From the NCBI GenBank assembly GCA_017402445.1, contig JAFPME010000014.1, positions 1 to 58,976 on the forward strand: a stretch of DNA of 58,976 nt, given 5' to 3'. The notes beneath the pieces were generated by a model, which saw only the letters and a program-made list of their open reading frames with translations, was not told the origin of the DNA and made no database searches. Numbering within the stretch: the first letter of the stretch is position 1; every line of letters begins with the position of its first letter. Below are positions 1-8,348 of this stretch, piece after piece. A program made the position numbers and the translations under genes. The DNA is from Prevotella sp. GTDB taxonomy: Bacteria; Bacteroidota; Bacteroidia; Bacteroidales; Bacteroidaceae.

Positions 1-398
1 CTGCTTCGTTTATGTAAGTCCCAATCGCGCTGAATATCGCTGAAGATTGCAGGATTTATCTTCAGAAAATTCTGAAACTCGTCGATAACCAATGTGAACG
101 GGCGGTTCTCTGACAGCTGAAGCACGAACCTGAACACCTCAGAGAAAGTGCTTGGCCTACCGAGTATTGGAGCATCCAGCTTCTCTCGTATCTCGCGTAC
201 ATAGTCCTGGCACAACAACGTCTCCGCTTTCTTGCCCACGAAGAAATACAACACTGTCTCGTCGCCGCATCTCAGCGAGAGCTCAGTCTTACCGATGCGC
301 CTGCGTCCCATCAGTACTGTCATCTTTGCTTCGGTCTTGCTTCTGTGAAGCACTTCGCCAAGCACCTGTTGTTCTTTTTCTCTATCGTAAAACCTCAT
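1..398 (-). CDS. AAA ATPase (archaeal-ATPase/DUF234-like), 3' end cut by window
   Basis: The reverse strand opens with ATG at 398 and stays open to the window edge (132 codons), so the C-terminal part is missing. The N-terminus MRFYDREKEQQVLGEVL is typical of the family of large P-loop ATPases annotated as ATPase AAA/DUF234. A Walker A motif, GRRRIGKTEL, lies at residues 31-40 and a Walker B motif, LVIDEFQNF, at about 103-111. These proteins are cytoplasmic and often strain-variable in Bacteroidales; substrate and role are unknown. A well-formed promoter lies just upstream (446-476). Family assignment is firm from the motifs; biological role is not known. Confidence 0.85.
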   Translation of the reverse strand, partial: MRFYDREKEQQVLGEVLHRSKTEAKMTVLMGRRRIGKTELSLRCGDETVLYFFVGKKAETLLCQDYVREIREKLDAPILGRPSTFSEVFRFVLQLSENRPFTLVIDEFQNFLKINPAIFSDIQRDWDLHKRS

Positions 399-445
399 AT
401 CCCGGAATAGTATTCGTTATTACAGTAATCGTCATTACTTTTATG

Positions 446-476
446 CAAAGATACAACAAATATTCTAACTTCCAAA
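446..476 (-). promoter_or_regulatory. Promoter of the AAA ATPase gene
   Basis: On the minus strand, -7 box TATCTTTG (446-453) and -33 box TTTG (473-476) are separated by 19 bp, matching the Bacteroidota sigma-ABfr consensus. Confidence 0.6.
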
Positions 477-543
477 CAAATAAAGGATTTTTTTACAACT
501 CACATATTTAATGCTACAGCCCATCCTGAAGCGCATAAAAATC

Positions 544-578
544 AAGGAGTTAGGTTTCTCTAACTCCTTTTTCTTTTT
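544..578 (+). terminator. Hairpin terminator without an obvious upstream gene
   Basis: A perfect 10-bp stem (AAGGAGTTAG / CTAACTCCTT, 544-569) with a 6-nt loop is followed by a T-rich tract (567-578). No plus-strand gene ends just before it. The rest of the 399-762 gap holds only the ATPase promoter and a possible promoter at 627-659. Confidence 0.5.
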
Positions 579-626
579 CCATAACGTAACGAAAATGAAA
601 CGGTTTTGGTCAGTGGATAAACATGG

Positions 627-659
627 TTGGCAGTCAGCCCAGTCAGGAGTATAGCTTTG
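627..659 (+). promoter_or_regulatory. Possible promoter of the YbjQ-family gene
   Basis: -7 box TAGCTTTG (652-659) fits TAnnTTTG; a weak -33-like TTGG lies at 627-630, 21 bp upstream. It would give a leader of about 95 nt before the start at 763. Confidence 0.35.
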
Positions 660-762
660 CGAGTCTGCACATGAAGAACGGAATGTGAGATATGTGCCCC
701 CGAATGCAACCTTTCGGCCGGTTCCTACGTCTAACGAACAGATACTTTTAAATAATCAGAAT

Positions 763-1080
763 ATGATATTATCAACAACCCCACAGATTGAAGGCCGTAC
801 CATCCGCGAGTATAAAGGCGTGGTCACCGGTGAAACAATTATCGGAGCCAACGCATTCCGCGACTTCATGGCAGGCATACGTGATTTTGTAGGAGGACGT
901 TCCGGAAGTTACGAGAAAGTACTTCGAGAAGCCAAGGACACATCCATGCAGGAAATGATGCAGCGCGCTCACGAACTTGGAGCCAATGCCATCGTAGGTA
1001 TCGACATCGACTATGAGACCATCGGAGCCAATGGATCGATGCTCATGGTAGCCACCAGCGGAACGGCTGTGGTCATTTAG
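763..1080 (+). CDS. YbjQ/UPF0145 family protein
   Basis: A 105-residue cytoplasmic protein, the usual length for YbjQ (about 107). The frame is open from 685, but the start at 763 ([19 protein letters not shown]) matches the family N-terminus. Family hallmarks seen are the G-x-V-x-GE segment near residue 20, the central helix with a run of charged residues ([18 protein letters not shown]), and the C-terminal strand [16 protein letters not shown]. Members form pentameric rings and are often annotated as heavy-metal-binding, without a proven function. It stands alone, followed 109 bp later by the LRR gene on the same strand. Confidence 0.85.
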   Translation: MILSTTPQIEGRTIREYKGVVTGETIIGANAFRDFMAGIRDFVGGRSGSYEKVLREAKDTSMQEMMQRAHELGANAIVGIDIDYETIGANGSMLMVATSGTAVVI

Positions 1081-1189
1081 ATAATGATGACCACCCGTCC
1101 GCTTTTCCGTCTGCACAATCTTAAAGCCTGCCTGGCGCTGCTGGAGTCTTTCACCACGCAGGTCAGGCAGACTGATACTATGTGAGCGT

Positions 1190-2347
1190 ATGAGTAAGAC
1201 GTGGACGATAGATGCTGAAGGGGTGCTGACCATACGACGAGGATTCCGCAAACGGAAAGGTCACCCCGACTTCTATGCACGGAGAAAGGAGATAAAGACC
1301 ATCGTCGTGGAGGAGGGGGTCGGCGAGATAGGCGATGGCTGGTTTGCTTATCTGAATGAGGTCAGGGAGATTCGTCTCTCCAACTCGCTCCGACGCATCG
1401 GTAAGAGCGCGTTTGCAAGTTGTGAGCGGCTTGCTGAAGTGCGCATTCCCGAGGGCGTGGAGCAGTTGGCCGAGAGCGCCTTTCAGGATTGTTACAGCGT
1501 GCGCCGTTTCTACCTGCCAGCCTCTTTGCGAAGCATCGGCTACCTGGCTCTGCATGTTGGCGACGGACATCTGCTTTCGATTGAAGTGGCGAAGGGCAAC
1601 AAGCACTTCACGTCGAAGCATGGCGTGCTATATAACTATGACAAGACGACCATCTTGCAATACCCTTGTGCCAAGCGCAGACGGGAATACACGATTCCCG
1701 AAAGCGTCACGACCGTTGCCGAAGACTGTTTCTCGCATGCCCGACATCTGGAGCACGCGAGCTTGCCTGAAGGGCTGAAGGTGCTCGGTGGTAGTGCCTT
1801 TGGCTTCTGTCGGAAGCTGAAGCGCGCGTGGATTCCCGACGGCGTGAACGTCATTCCCAGCTATGCCTTCTTCTGTTGCGAGTCGCTCACGGAGTTACGC
1901 TTGCCCGAATGGTTGGTGGGACTGGGCTTCGAGGCCTTCACGTTCTGCCCGTTGACGGAGTTTCGCATTCCTCAGGGCGTCCAGATGCTCGACTATGCCG
2001 TGCTGGCCAACACGCTCATCCGCGAAATCGTCATCCCCGAGGGCGTGACGGAAATCAACAACAGTGCCTTCTACGAGTGTACGCAACTCCGGAAAGTCGT
2101 TCTTCCGCAATCGTTACAGAGCATCTGGGAGAAGGCTTTCCGCAATTGCCGCTCGCTCACCGAGATCGAGATTCCCCCGCAAGTGTGGCACATCACCGAC
2201 GATGTGTTTGAAGGTTGCACCAGCCTTCGGCGCATCATTCTCCATACCAAAACATCCGACACTCCCGAACTTCCTTCGCCTACCAGTAGTCTTTCGCTCT
2301 CTTGGGTACCCGAAGGGGTGGAGCTGATCAAAGAAACTGACCGATAA
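1190..2347 (+). CDS. Leucine-rich-repeat protein (BspA/LRR_5 type), no signal peptide
   Basis: A 385-residue protein made of BspA-like 22-24-residue leucine-rich repeats. Recurrent blocks such as RIGKSAFASC, QLAESAFQDC, VIPSYAFFCC and SIWEKAFRNC follow the pattern (I)xxxAFxxCxxLxxxxIPxxV. The repeats start near residue 40 and run to about 360. There is no signal peptide, lipobox or type IX C-terminal domain, so it is probably intracellular, unlike the classical surface BspA adhesins. The start ATG at 1190 is used because the protein begins cleanly there. A strong hairpin terminator follows at 2394. Role unknown, probably protein-protein interaction. Confidence 0.8.
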   Translation: MSKTWTIDAEGVLTIRRGFRKRKGHPDFYARRKEIKTIVVEEGVGEIGDGWFAYLNEVREIRLSNSLRRIGKSAFASCERLAEVRIPEGVEQLAESAFQDCYSVRRFYLPASLRSIGYLALHVGDGHLLSIEVAKGNKHFTSKHGVLYNYDKTTILQYPCAKRRREYTIPESVTTVAEDCFSHARHLEHASLPEGLKVLGGSAFGFCRKLKRAWIPDGVNVIPSYAFFCCESLTELRLPEWLVGLGFEAFTFCPLTEFRIPQGVQMLDYAVLANTLIREIVIPEGVTEINNSAFYECTQLRKVVLPQSLQSIWEKAFRNCRSLTEIEIPPQVWHITDDVFEGCTSLRRIILHTKTSDTPELPSPTSSLSLSWVPEGVELIKETDR

Positions 2348-2393
2348 AGAAAACAACAACCAACATATTACAGTCCGCTAAACATTGTTATAG

Positions 2394-2434
2394 CTATCCC
2401 AACTCATTGAAGCCCAAGAGTTGGGATAGTTTTC
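2394..2434 (+). terminator. Rho-independent terminator of the LRR gene
   Basis: Perfect 12-bp stem CTATCCCAACTC / GAGTTGGGATAG (2394-2405 and 2418-2429) followed by TTTT, 47 bp after the LRR stop codon. Confidence 0.75.
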
Positions 2435-2501
2435 CATATATGACAAGCCCCCTAAATGCTTTCAGCGTCAGTTGAAGGTGGTTCTGCGACTGTTTCATGC
2501 T

Positions 2502-2970
2502 GATTTTGAATAGATATGATGCTTTGTAAATATTTCATACCGAAAAAACGGGTAAAGATTTTCTTTCATTCTACGAAGACGGAAGCGGTTGTTTTTCCAA
2601 AAAAATCGGATAAAACATGAAGATTTTTCTTTCCGTTTTTCAAAATGGCCCATTTTACGCGGCAAAATGGCCCGTTCTGCCGTTCAGAATGATTCATTCT
2701 GTCGAGCAAAAAGGGCCGTTTTCGCGTGCAGAATGAGTCATTTTGAAAGTCCGAAAAATGTAAAGAAAACACAAGTCGCTTTTTCCCAGTGCTTTAGAAC
2801 TTTCTCATATTTCGCGCGTACGCGTCCGTCGGATTTTTATTTTGGAAAGATGGCCTGCATTTCGTATAATAAATGTTATTTTGTAAGCATAATTCAGCGT
2901 TTACAAAGCCATCACCGGCTGAAGGAGAACCCCAAGTTCTTACACCACTTTCCTATTCCGAACTGGCGTT
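2502..2970 (+). repeat. Phased-palindrome intergenic element, copy 1
   Basis: First of five copies. It contains, in order, a leader (TGTAAATATTTCATACCG near 2525), five 15-bp palindromes starting at 2642, 2664, 2686, 2708 and 2730 (exact 22-bp steps), a conserved block GTAAAGAAAACACAAG (2760-2775), an alternating CGCGCGTACGCG block (2815-2826), and a tail CGTATAATAAATG. It fills most of the 2348-3173 gap between the LRR terminator and the pantothenate kinase promoter. A frame of over 100 codons is open across it, but codon changes between copies argue against a protein. Confidence 0.85.
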
Positions 2971-3106
2971 ATTTTATATGGACTGATCTATTTATAGATT
3001 GATTCGCTGGTATTGGTGGAATAAGATTAGGTCTTGAAAATGAAACCTGTGGAACGCTGTTCTCTGAGACGAAAGGATATTGAAAGAAAATAATCCTGCC
3101 ATTTGC

Positions 3107-3137
3107 TTGCTGCTTTCAGGCGAAAAGTGTATTTTTG
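3107..3137 (+). promoter_or_regulatory. Promoter of the pantothenate kinase gene
   Basis: -7 box TATTTTTG (3130-3137) with a -33-like TTGC (3107-3110) 19 bp upstream. Start codon at 3174 gives a leader of roughly 30 nt. Confidence 0.5.
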
Positions 3138-3173
3138 CACCGAAAACATCAAACATCTATCAATCATCAGACA

Positions 3174-4001
3174 ATGGGAATCATCATCGGCATCGACGTG
3201 GGGACCAGCACCACGAAGATTGTAGGACTGCGCGAGGGCGTGGTCATTTCTCCAACACGCATCCGGGCCACCGACCCCATCACCTCGCTCTACGGGGCCT
3301 TCGGAAAGTATCTCTACGACAATCACATCAGTCTCGACGACGTGGAGCAAGTGATGCTCACAGGAGTAGGCTCGGCCTACGTCAACAAACCCATCTACGG
3401 ACTGCCCACCGACAAAGCACAGGAATTCCTGGCCGACGGTCTCGGGGCACGGTATGAGAGCAAGCAGAACCGCATGCTCGTGGTCTCGATGGGCACGGGT
3501 ACGTCGTTCGTGAAGGTGGAGGGCAACGACATACGCCACATCGGCGGTATGGGCATCGGAGGCGGCACGCTGAAAGGACTGTCGCAGCTGCTCCTGAACA
3601 CCGACGACGTGAAGCATGTGGCGCAGATGGCAGAGAAAGGCGACGTGAAAAACGTCAACCTGCAGATTGGCGACATCAGCGCCACTCCGCTGCCGGGGCT
3701 GCCGCTCGAAGCCACCGCGTCCATTTTCGGTAACGTGAAGCTGACGGCCACGCACGAAGACATCGCCGCCGGGCTCATCTGCACTGTGCTACAGACCATC
3801 GGGTCGGCCACCGTGCTGGCCGCGCTGGGCAGCGACATCCGCGAATTCGTGCTCATCGGCAACCTGACCCTGCTGCCGCAGTGCCACCAGATTTTCCCCG
3901 AACTGGAGAAACTCTACGGCGTCCACTTCACCATTCCTAAGTACTCCGAGTTCTGCACGGCCATCGGAGCTGCCCTCTGTTTCAGGCAAACGAAGGAGTA
4001 G
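3174..4001 (+). CDS. coaW: Type II pantothenate kinase
   Basis: 275 residues, the length of bacterial type II PanK (CoaW, Fumble family), which phosphorylates pantothenate with ATP in the first committed step of coenzyme A synthesis. An ASKHA-type phosphate-1 loop, GIDVGTSTTK, lies at residues 5-14. The glycine-rich adenosine loop region GGMGIGGGTLKG follows the MGTGTSFVKV strand. The C-terminus FCTAIGAALCF also fits the family. The frame is open from 3135, but the start at 3174 follows the promoter's expected start site and gives the canonical N-terminus MGIIIGIDVG. Cytoplasmic and housekeeping; the glycosidase gene begins 87 bp downstream. Confidence 0.88.
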   Translation: MGIIIGIDVGTSTTKIVGLREGVVISPTRIRATDPITSLYGAFGKYLYDNHISLDDVEQVMLTGVGSAYVNKPIYGLPTDKAQEFLADGLGARYESKQNRMLVVSMGTGTSFVKVEGNDIRHIGGMGIGGGTLKGLSQLLLNTDDVKHVAQMAEKGDVKNVNLQIGDISATPLPGLPLEATASIFGNVKLTATHEDIAAGLICTVLQTIGSATVLAALGSDIREFVLIGNLTLLPQCHQIFPELEKLYGVHFTIPKYSEFCTAIGAALCFRQTKE

Positions 4002-4088
4002 ACGGCCTTTCGGTCCGCCAGGTATGATTACAAAAAGCCGGCGCGTGCGTCTTCATTGTACATTATATAACAATTAGACGCACACGCT

Positions 4089-7000
4089 ATGAGCAAAAGA
4101 CTGTTGTTTTTGAGCATCGCGCTGGCGGTTGTCAACTTGGCAACTGCGCGCGATGTCTTTGTTTCTACGTCGTTCCACGAACCGGCCACCGAAGGACTGC
4201 GCTTCATCTACAGCTACGACGGACTGCGGTGGGACAGCATTCAGGGCGTTTTCCTGCGGCCCGAGGTAGGAAAACAACACGTCATGCGCGACCCGAGCAT
4301 CGTGCGCGGGCCTGACGGCACGTTCCATCTCGTCTGGACCAGCTCGTGGCGCGGCGACCGCGGCTTCGGCTACGCCTCGTCGAAGGACCTCATCCACTGG
4401 ACCCCGCAGCGGTTCATCAGCACCGGCATGGACACAACGACCGTGAACACGTGGGCCCCCGAGCTGTTCTACGACGACGTGCGCCGGCAGTTCATGATCA
4501 TCTGGGCTTCGTGCGTGCCCGGCAAATTCCCCGACTATCAGGAAGACCACCTGAACAACCACCGTCTGTACTACATGACCACGCGCGACTTCCGCACGTT
4601 CTCGAAGACGCAACTGTTCTACGACCCCGACTTCTCGGCCATCGACGCCACGCTGGTGAAGCGCTCGAAAAACGACTACGTGATGGTGGTGAAGGACAAT
4701 TCGCGCCCCATGCGCAACATCAAGGTGGCCTTCGCCAAGAGTCCCTACGGACCGTGGAGCCAGGCTTCGGAGCCTTTCACCGAGAGCTTCACCGAAGGAC
4801 CCTCGACAGCCAAGCTCGGCGACTGGTACTACATCTACTACGACTCGTACCGCCACAAGATCTACGGCGCCCATCGCACGAAGGACTTCAAGACCTTCCA
4901 GGACCAGACGGGCAGCGTCAGCTTCCCACTGGGGCATAAGCACGGCACGGTATTCATGGCCGACGAGCAACTGGTGGAGAACCTGAAGAAGTACAACCGC
5001 GACTGCGTACGCTATACAGGAACGGCGATTGCCCGTCCTGAACGCCATGACGGCGGACTCCGACCCACCATCGGTGTGCACAACATCCAGACCATGCGCG
5101 GCCAGAAGCCGTGGACCTATAACCACCAGCCCATGATGGCCTACTGGAACGGACGCTTCTATATGCACTATCTCACCGACCCGCGCCATGAACACGAAGC
5201 ACCGGGAAAGACCATGCTACAGACTTCGGACGACGGATACGCATGGAGCGACCCCGTGGAATTGTTCCCCGAATACAATGTGCCCGAAGGATTTTGCAAG
5301 GAAGGGTCCGACCTGCCTGCCGCCCACAACCTGAAGGCCGTGATGCACCAGCGGGTGGGATGGTACGTGGCGCCCAACGGCAAGCTGCTGGCCATCGGCT
5401 ACTACGGCATCTGCCAGACGATGAAGGACGATCCCAACGACGGTAACGGCATCGGGCGCGTGGTGCGCGAGATCAGGAAGGACGGATCGTTCGGTCCCAT
5501 CTATTTCATCCACTATAATCACGGCTTCAACGAGAAGAACACCGACTATCCCTACTATAAGAAAGCGAAGGACAAGCAGCTCGTGAAGGCTGTTGACGCC
5601 CTGATAGCCGACCCCATGCAACGCATGCAATGGGCCGAAGAGAGCGACCGCGGCGACGAGATCCTGCCCTTCAAGTCGCCCCTGAAGGCATTCTGCGGCT
5701 ATACACTGCCCGACGGCCGAAAGGTGGGCTTATGGAAACATGCCCTGACGTCCATTTCTGCCGACGGCGGTAACACCTGGCGCGAGCCTGCCTACCGCGC
5801 TCCCGGACTGGTGAACAGCAACGCCAAGATTTGGGGACAGCGGCTGAGCGACGGTTCCTACGCCACGGTCTATAACCCGGCTGAATATCGCTGGCCACTG
5901 GCCATCAGCCTGAGCAGCGACGGACTGAACTACAACACGCTCTCGCTGGTTCACGGCGACGTGATGCCCCTGCGCCACGGCGGACAGTTCAAGAGCTACG
6001 GTCCGCAGTATGTGCGCGGCATTCAGGAGGGTAACGGCACGCCGAAAGACGGTCATCTGTGGGTGACCTACAGCACGAACAAGGAAGACATGTGGGTGTC
6101 GAGGATTGCCGTGCCTGTCAGACTGGCGGCCACCAGCCATGCCAACGGCAGTTTCTCGCAGTACAAGACGGAGGCCGACATGACCGACTGGAACCTTTAT
6201 ATGCCGCAACTGTGTCCCGTGTTTCTCCACGAGAATTCACTACATCTTTCTGACAGCGACCCCTACGACTATGCCAAGGCCGAACGTGTGATTCCAGCCA
6301 CGAAGGAACTGGAAGTGGAGTTCGACCTGATGATGGACCAGGATGACCGAGGAGAACTCGACGTCGAGTTCATGGACGACGGCGGAAACGTATGCTCGCG
6401 CATCGTGGTAGATTCAGCAGGAGCCATTCGCGTGAAGGGCGGTGCCCGCTATGGCACCCTTGTGAAAAAATATAAGAAGGGTGTGGTATACCACGTCAAG
6501 GCCTTGCTTTCCACGAGTCAGCACCGCGCCGTCTATTTCGTCGATGGCAAGAAAGTGAGCGAACGGCAGTTTGATACGCCCGTGGAAGCCGTCACGCGCA
6601 TCGTGTTCCGCACAGGAAAAGTCTTCACGGAGCCCAACAATGAGACCCCCGCCGATCAGGATTTCGACATGCCGCGAGCCGATGAACTCGACCCGACAGT
6701 AGGCTATCAAATTGCCAATGTGGTGAGCAGGCCGATGGCCGACGGCGTATTCCCCCTCCACGGCAGCGATGCACCGGCACTGGCCGCTCATGGTGGCAGT
6801 CTGTTTGTGAACCAGTACAACTGTCTGGATGCGCGTCCTGCCATGCAGATGCAGCCTACCGTGCTTTCCACAGACATCCTTCCGGCCTACGCCGACCGTT
6901 TTGCCGCAGACGAAAAAGCAATCTACGCCCACGACACGGAAGAACGGAAAGCTCCACAGCCTGATATTACGAACGATGATGCTGCCCGCTGGATGACAGA

Positions 7001-8348
7001 GAACATTCCCCTCTTCGATTGTCCCGACAACGATTTCAACGACATCTACTACTTCCGCTGGTGGTCGCTGCGCAAGCATATCAAGCGCACGCCCGTGGGC
7101 TACGGAATGACCGAATTCCTCGTTCCACGCTCCTATGCCGACCGCTACAACCTCATCGCTTGCGCCATCGGGCACCACGTCATGGAGACCCGTTGGCTGC
7201 GCGACACCACCTATCTGCACCAGATTCTGCGCACGTGGTACTATGGCAACGACGGGCAACCGATGCAGAAGATGAACAAATTCTCGTCGTGGAATCCCTG
7301 GGCCGTCGTGAATGCGTGGCAGGTGCTGGGCGACACAGCCTTCGTCGTAGCCCTGAAACCGCGGCTGGAGGAAGAATACGCCCGTTGGAAGAGCACCAAC
7401 CGACTGGCGAACGGACTCTACTGGCAGGGCGACGTGCAGGACGGCATGGAGGAAAGCATCTCCGGCGGACGCAAGAAGCAGTATGCACGGCCCACCATCA
7501 ACTCGTACATGTGCGGTAACGCCTATGCCCTGGCCCATCTCAACGCGCTGACCGGCGAATCTGACAAGACGACGCGCTATCTGGCCGAAGCCGATTCGCT
7601 GCGGTCGCGCATCCTCGACAAGCTGTGGAACAAGGAGCATCGCTTCTTTGAAACCATGCGCGGTGACTCGTCGGCACAGGTCCGCGAGGCCATCGGATAC
7701 ATTCCGTGGTACTTCAACCTGCCACCGAAAGACAGCCATTACGACGTGGCATGGCAGCAAGTGACCGATGAAATGGGCTTTTCTGCACCCTACGGACTGA
7801 CCACCGCCGAGCGTCGGCATCCCGAGTTCCGCTCGCATGGAGTGGGGCGGTGCGAATGGGACGGCGCCGTCTGGCCCTTCGCTACGTCGCAGACGCTCAC
7901 CGCCATGGCCAACTACCTAAACAACTATCCCTCGCCAGTGCTCACCGACTCGGTCTTCTTCCGTCAGATGGAGCTCTACGTGGAGAGCCAGCACCACCGC
8001 GGACGGCCCTACATCGGCGAATATCTGGACGAAAAGAACGGCGCTTGGCTCATGGGCGACCGCGAACGCTCGCGCTACTACAACCATTCCACGTTCAACG
8101 ACCTCATCATCACTGGCATTTGTGGCCTGCGACCGCAAGACGACGGCTCCGTCGTGGTCCGGCCGCTCGTACCGAAAGACAAGTGGGACTACTTCTGTCT
8201 CGACGGAGTGAACTACCGCGGGCGCGTTCTTACCATCATCTGGGACCGCGACGGCCAGCGATACCACCAAGGGAAGGGGCTGACCATCCTCATCGACGGA
8301 CGGAAAGCTGCCAACCGGAGCGATTTGGGAATACTTAAAACAGAATAG
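4089..8348 (+). CDS. Four-module secreted glycosidase (GH43-like + BNR propeller + LamG-like + six-hairpin)
   Basis: A 1419-residue protein with signal peptide MSKRLLFLSIALAVVNLATA. Module 1 (about 21-300) is a GH43-like five-bladed propeller with the expected acids D68 (RDPS), D186 (AIDATL) and E236 (TEGPS). Module 2 (about 315-690) is a sialidase/BNR-like propeller with Asp-boxes TSDDGYAWS (~380) and SADGGNTWR (~555). Module 3 (about 695-840) resembles a LamG/concanavalin-like sandwich. Module 4 (about 960-1390) is an (alpha/alpha)6 six-hairpin glycosidase like the MGH1 group, with HHRGRPYIGEYLDE near its end. It is followed with no gap by the STN-hydrolase, then GH95, so it is probably a periplasmic or surface enzyme for complex plant glycans. 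Substrate is inferred only. Fused architecture is unusual. Confidence 0.8.
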   Translation: MSKRLLFLSIALAVVNLATARDVFVSTSFHEPATEGLRFIYSYDGLRWDSIQGVFLRPEVGKQHVMRDPSIVRGPDGTFHLVWTSSWRGDRGFGYASSKDLIHWTPQRFISTGMDTTTVNTWAPELFYDDVRRQFMIIWASCVPGKFPDYQEDHLNNHRLYYMTTRDFRTFSKTQLFYDPDFSAIDATLVKRSKNDYVMVVKDNSRPMRNIKVAFAKSPYGPWSQASEPFTESFTEGPSTAKLGDWYYIYYDSYRHKIYGAHRTKDFKTFQDQTGSVSFPLGHKHGTVFMADEQLVENLKKYNRDCVRYTGTAIARPERHDGGLRPTIGVHNIQTMRGQKPWTYNHQPMMAYWNGRFYMHYLTDPRHEHEAPGKTMLQTSDDGYAWSDPVELFPEYNVPEGFCKEGSDLPAAHNLKAVMHQRVGWYVAPNGKLLAIGYYGICQTMKDDPNDGNGIGRVVREIRKDGSFGPIYFIHYNHGFNEKNTDYPYYKKAKDKQLVKAVDALIADPMQRMQWAEESDRGDEILPFKSPLKAFCGYTLPDGRKVGLWKHALTSISADGGNTWREPAYRAPGLVNSNAKIWGQRLSDGSYATVYNPAEYRWPLAISLSSDGLNYNTLSLVHGDVMPLRHGGQFKSYGPQYVRGIQEGNGTPKDGHLWVTYSTNKEDMWVSRIAVPVRLAATSHANGSFSQYKTEADMTDWNLYMPQLCPVFLHENSLHLSDSDPYDYAKAERVIPATKELEVEFDLMMDQDDRGELDVEFMDDGGNVCSRIVVDSAGAIRVKGGARYGTLVKKYKKGVVYHVKALLSTSQHRAVYFVDGKKVSERQFDTPVEAVTRIVFRTGKVFTEPNNETPADQDFDMPRADELDPTVGYQIANVVSRPMADGVFPLHGSDAPALAAHGGSLFVNQYNCLDARPAMQMQPTVLSTDILPAYADRFAADEKAIYAHDTEERKAPQPDITNDDAARWMTENIPLFDCPDNDFNDIYYFRWWSLRKHIKRTPVGYGMTEFLVPRSYADRYNLIACAIGHHVMETRWLRDTTYLHQILRTWYYGNDGQPMQKMNKFSSWNPWAVVNAWQVLGDTAFVVALKPRLEEEYARWKSTNRLANGLYWQGDVQDGMEESISGGRKKQYARPTINSYMCGNAYALAHLNALTGESDKTTRYLAEADSLRSRILDKLWNKEHRFFETMRGDSSAQVREAIGYIPWYFNLPPKDSHYDVAWQQVTDEMGFSAPYGLTTAERRHPEFRSHGVGRCEWDGAVWPFATSQTLTAMANYLNNYPSPVLTDSVFFRQMELYVESQHHRGRPYIGEYLDEKNGAWLMGDRERSRYYNHSTFNDLIITGICGLRPQDDGSVVVRPLVPKDKWDYFCLDGVNYRGRVLTIIWDRDGQRYHQGKGLTILIDGRKAANRSDLGILKTE

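Noticed and set aside
152-511. 119-codon plus-strand ORF at the window start
   Set aside because: It is antisense to the AAA ATPase, which has clear Walker motifs on the minus strand.
772-1621. Minus-strand ORFs over YbjQ and the LRR gene
   Set aside because: They are shadows of the recognised plus-strand genes and have no domain signal.
2642-2744. CRISPR array (regular 22-bp spacing)
   Set aside because: Period is too short, there are no unique 30-bp spacers, and the units are palindromes separated by 7 bp; no cas genes are nearby.
2525-2970. Plasmid or phage replication origin with iterons
   Set aside because: Five dispersed chromosomal copies and no Rep gene nearby make a replication origin unlikely, although a protein-binding array remains possible.
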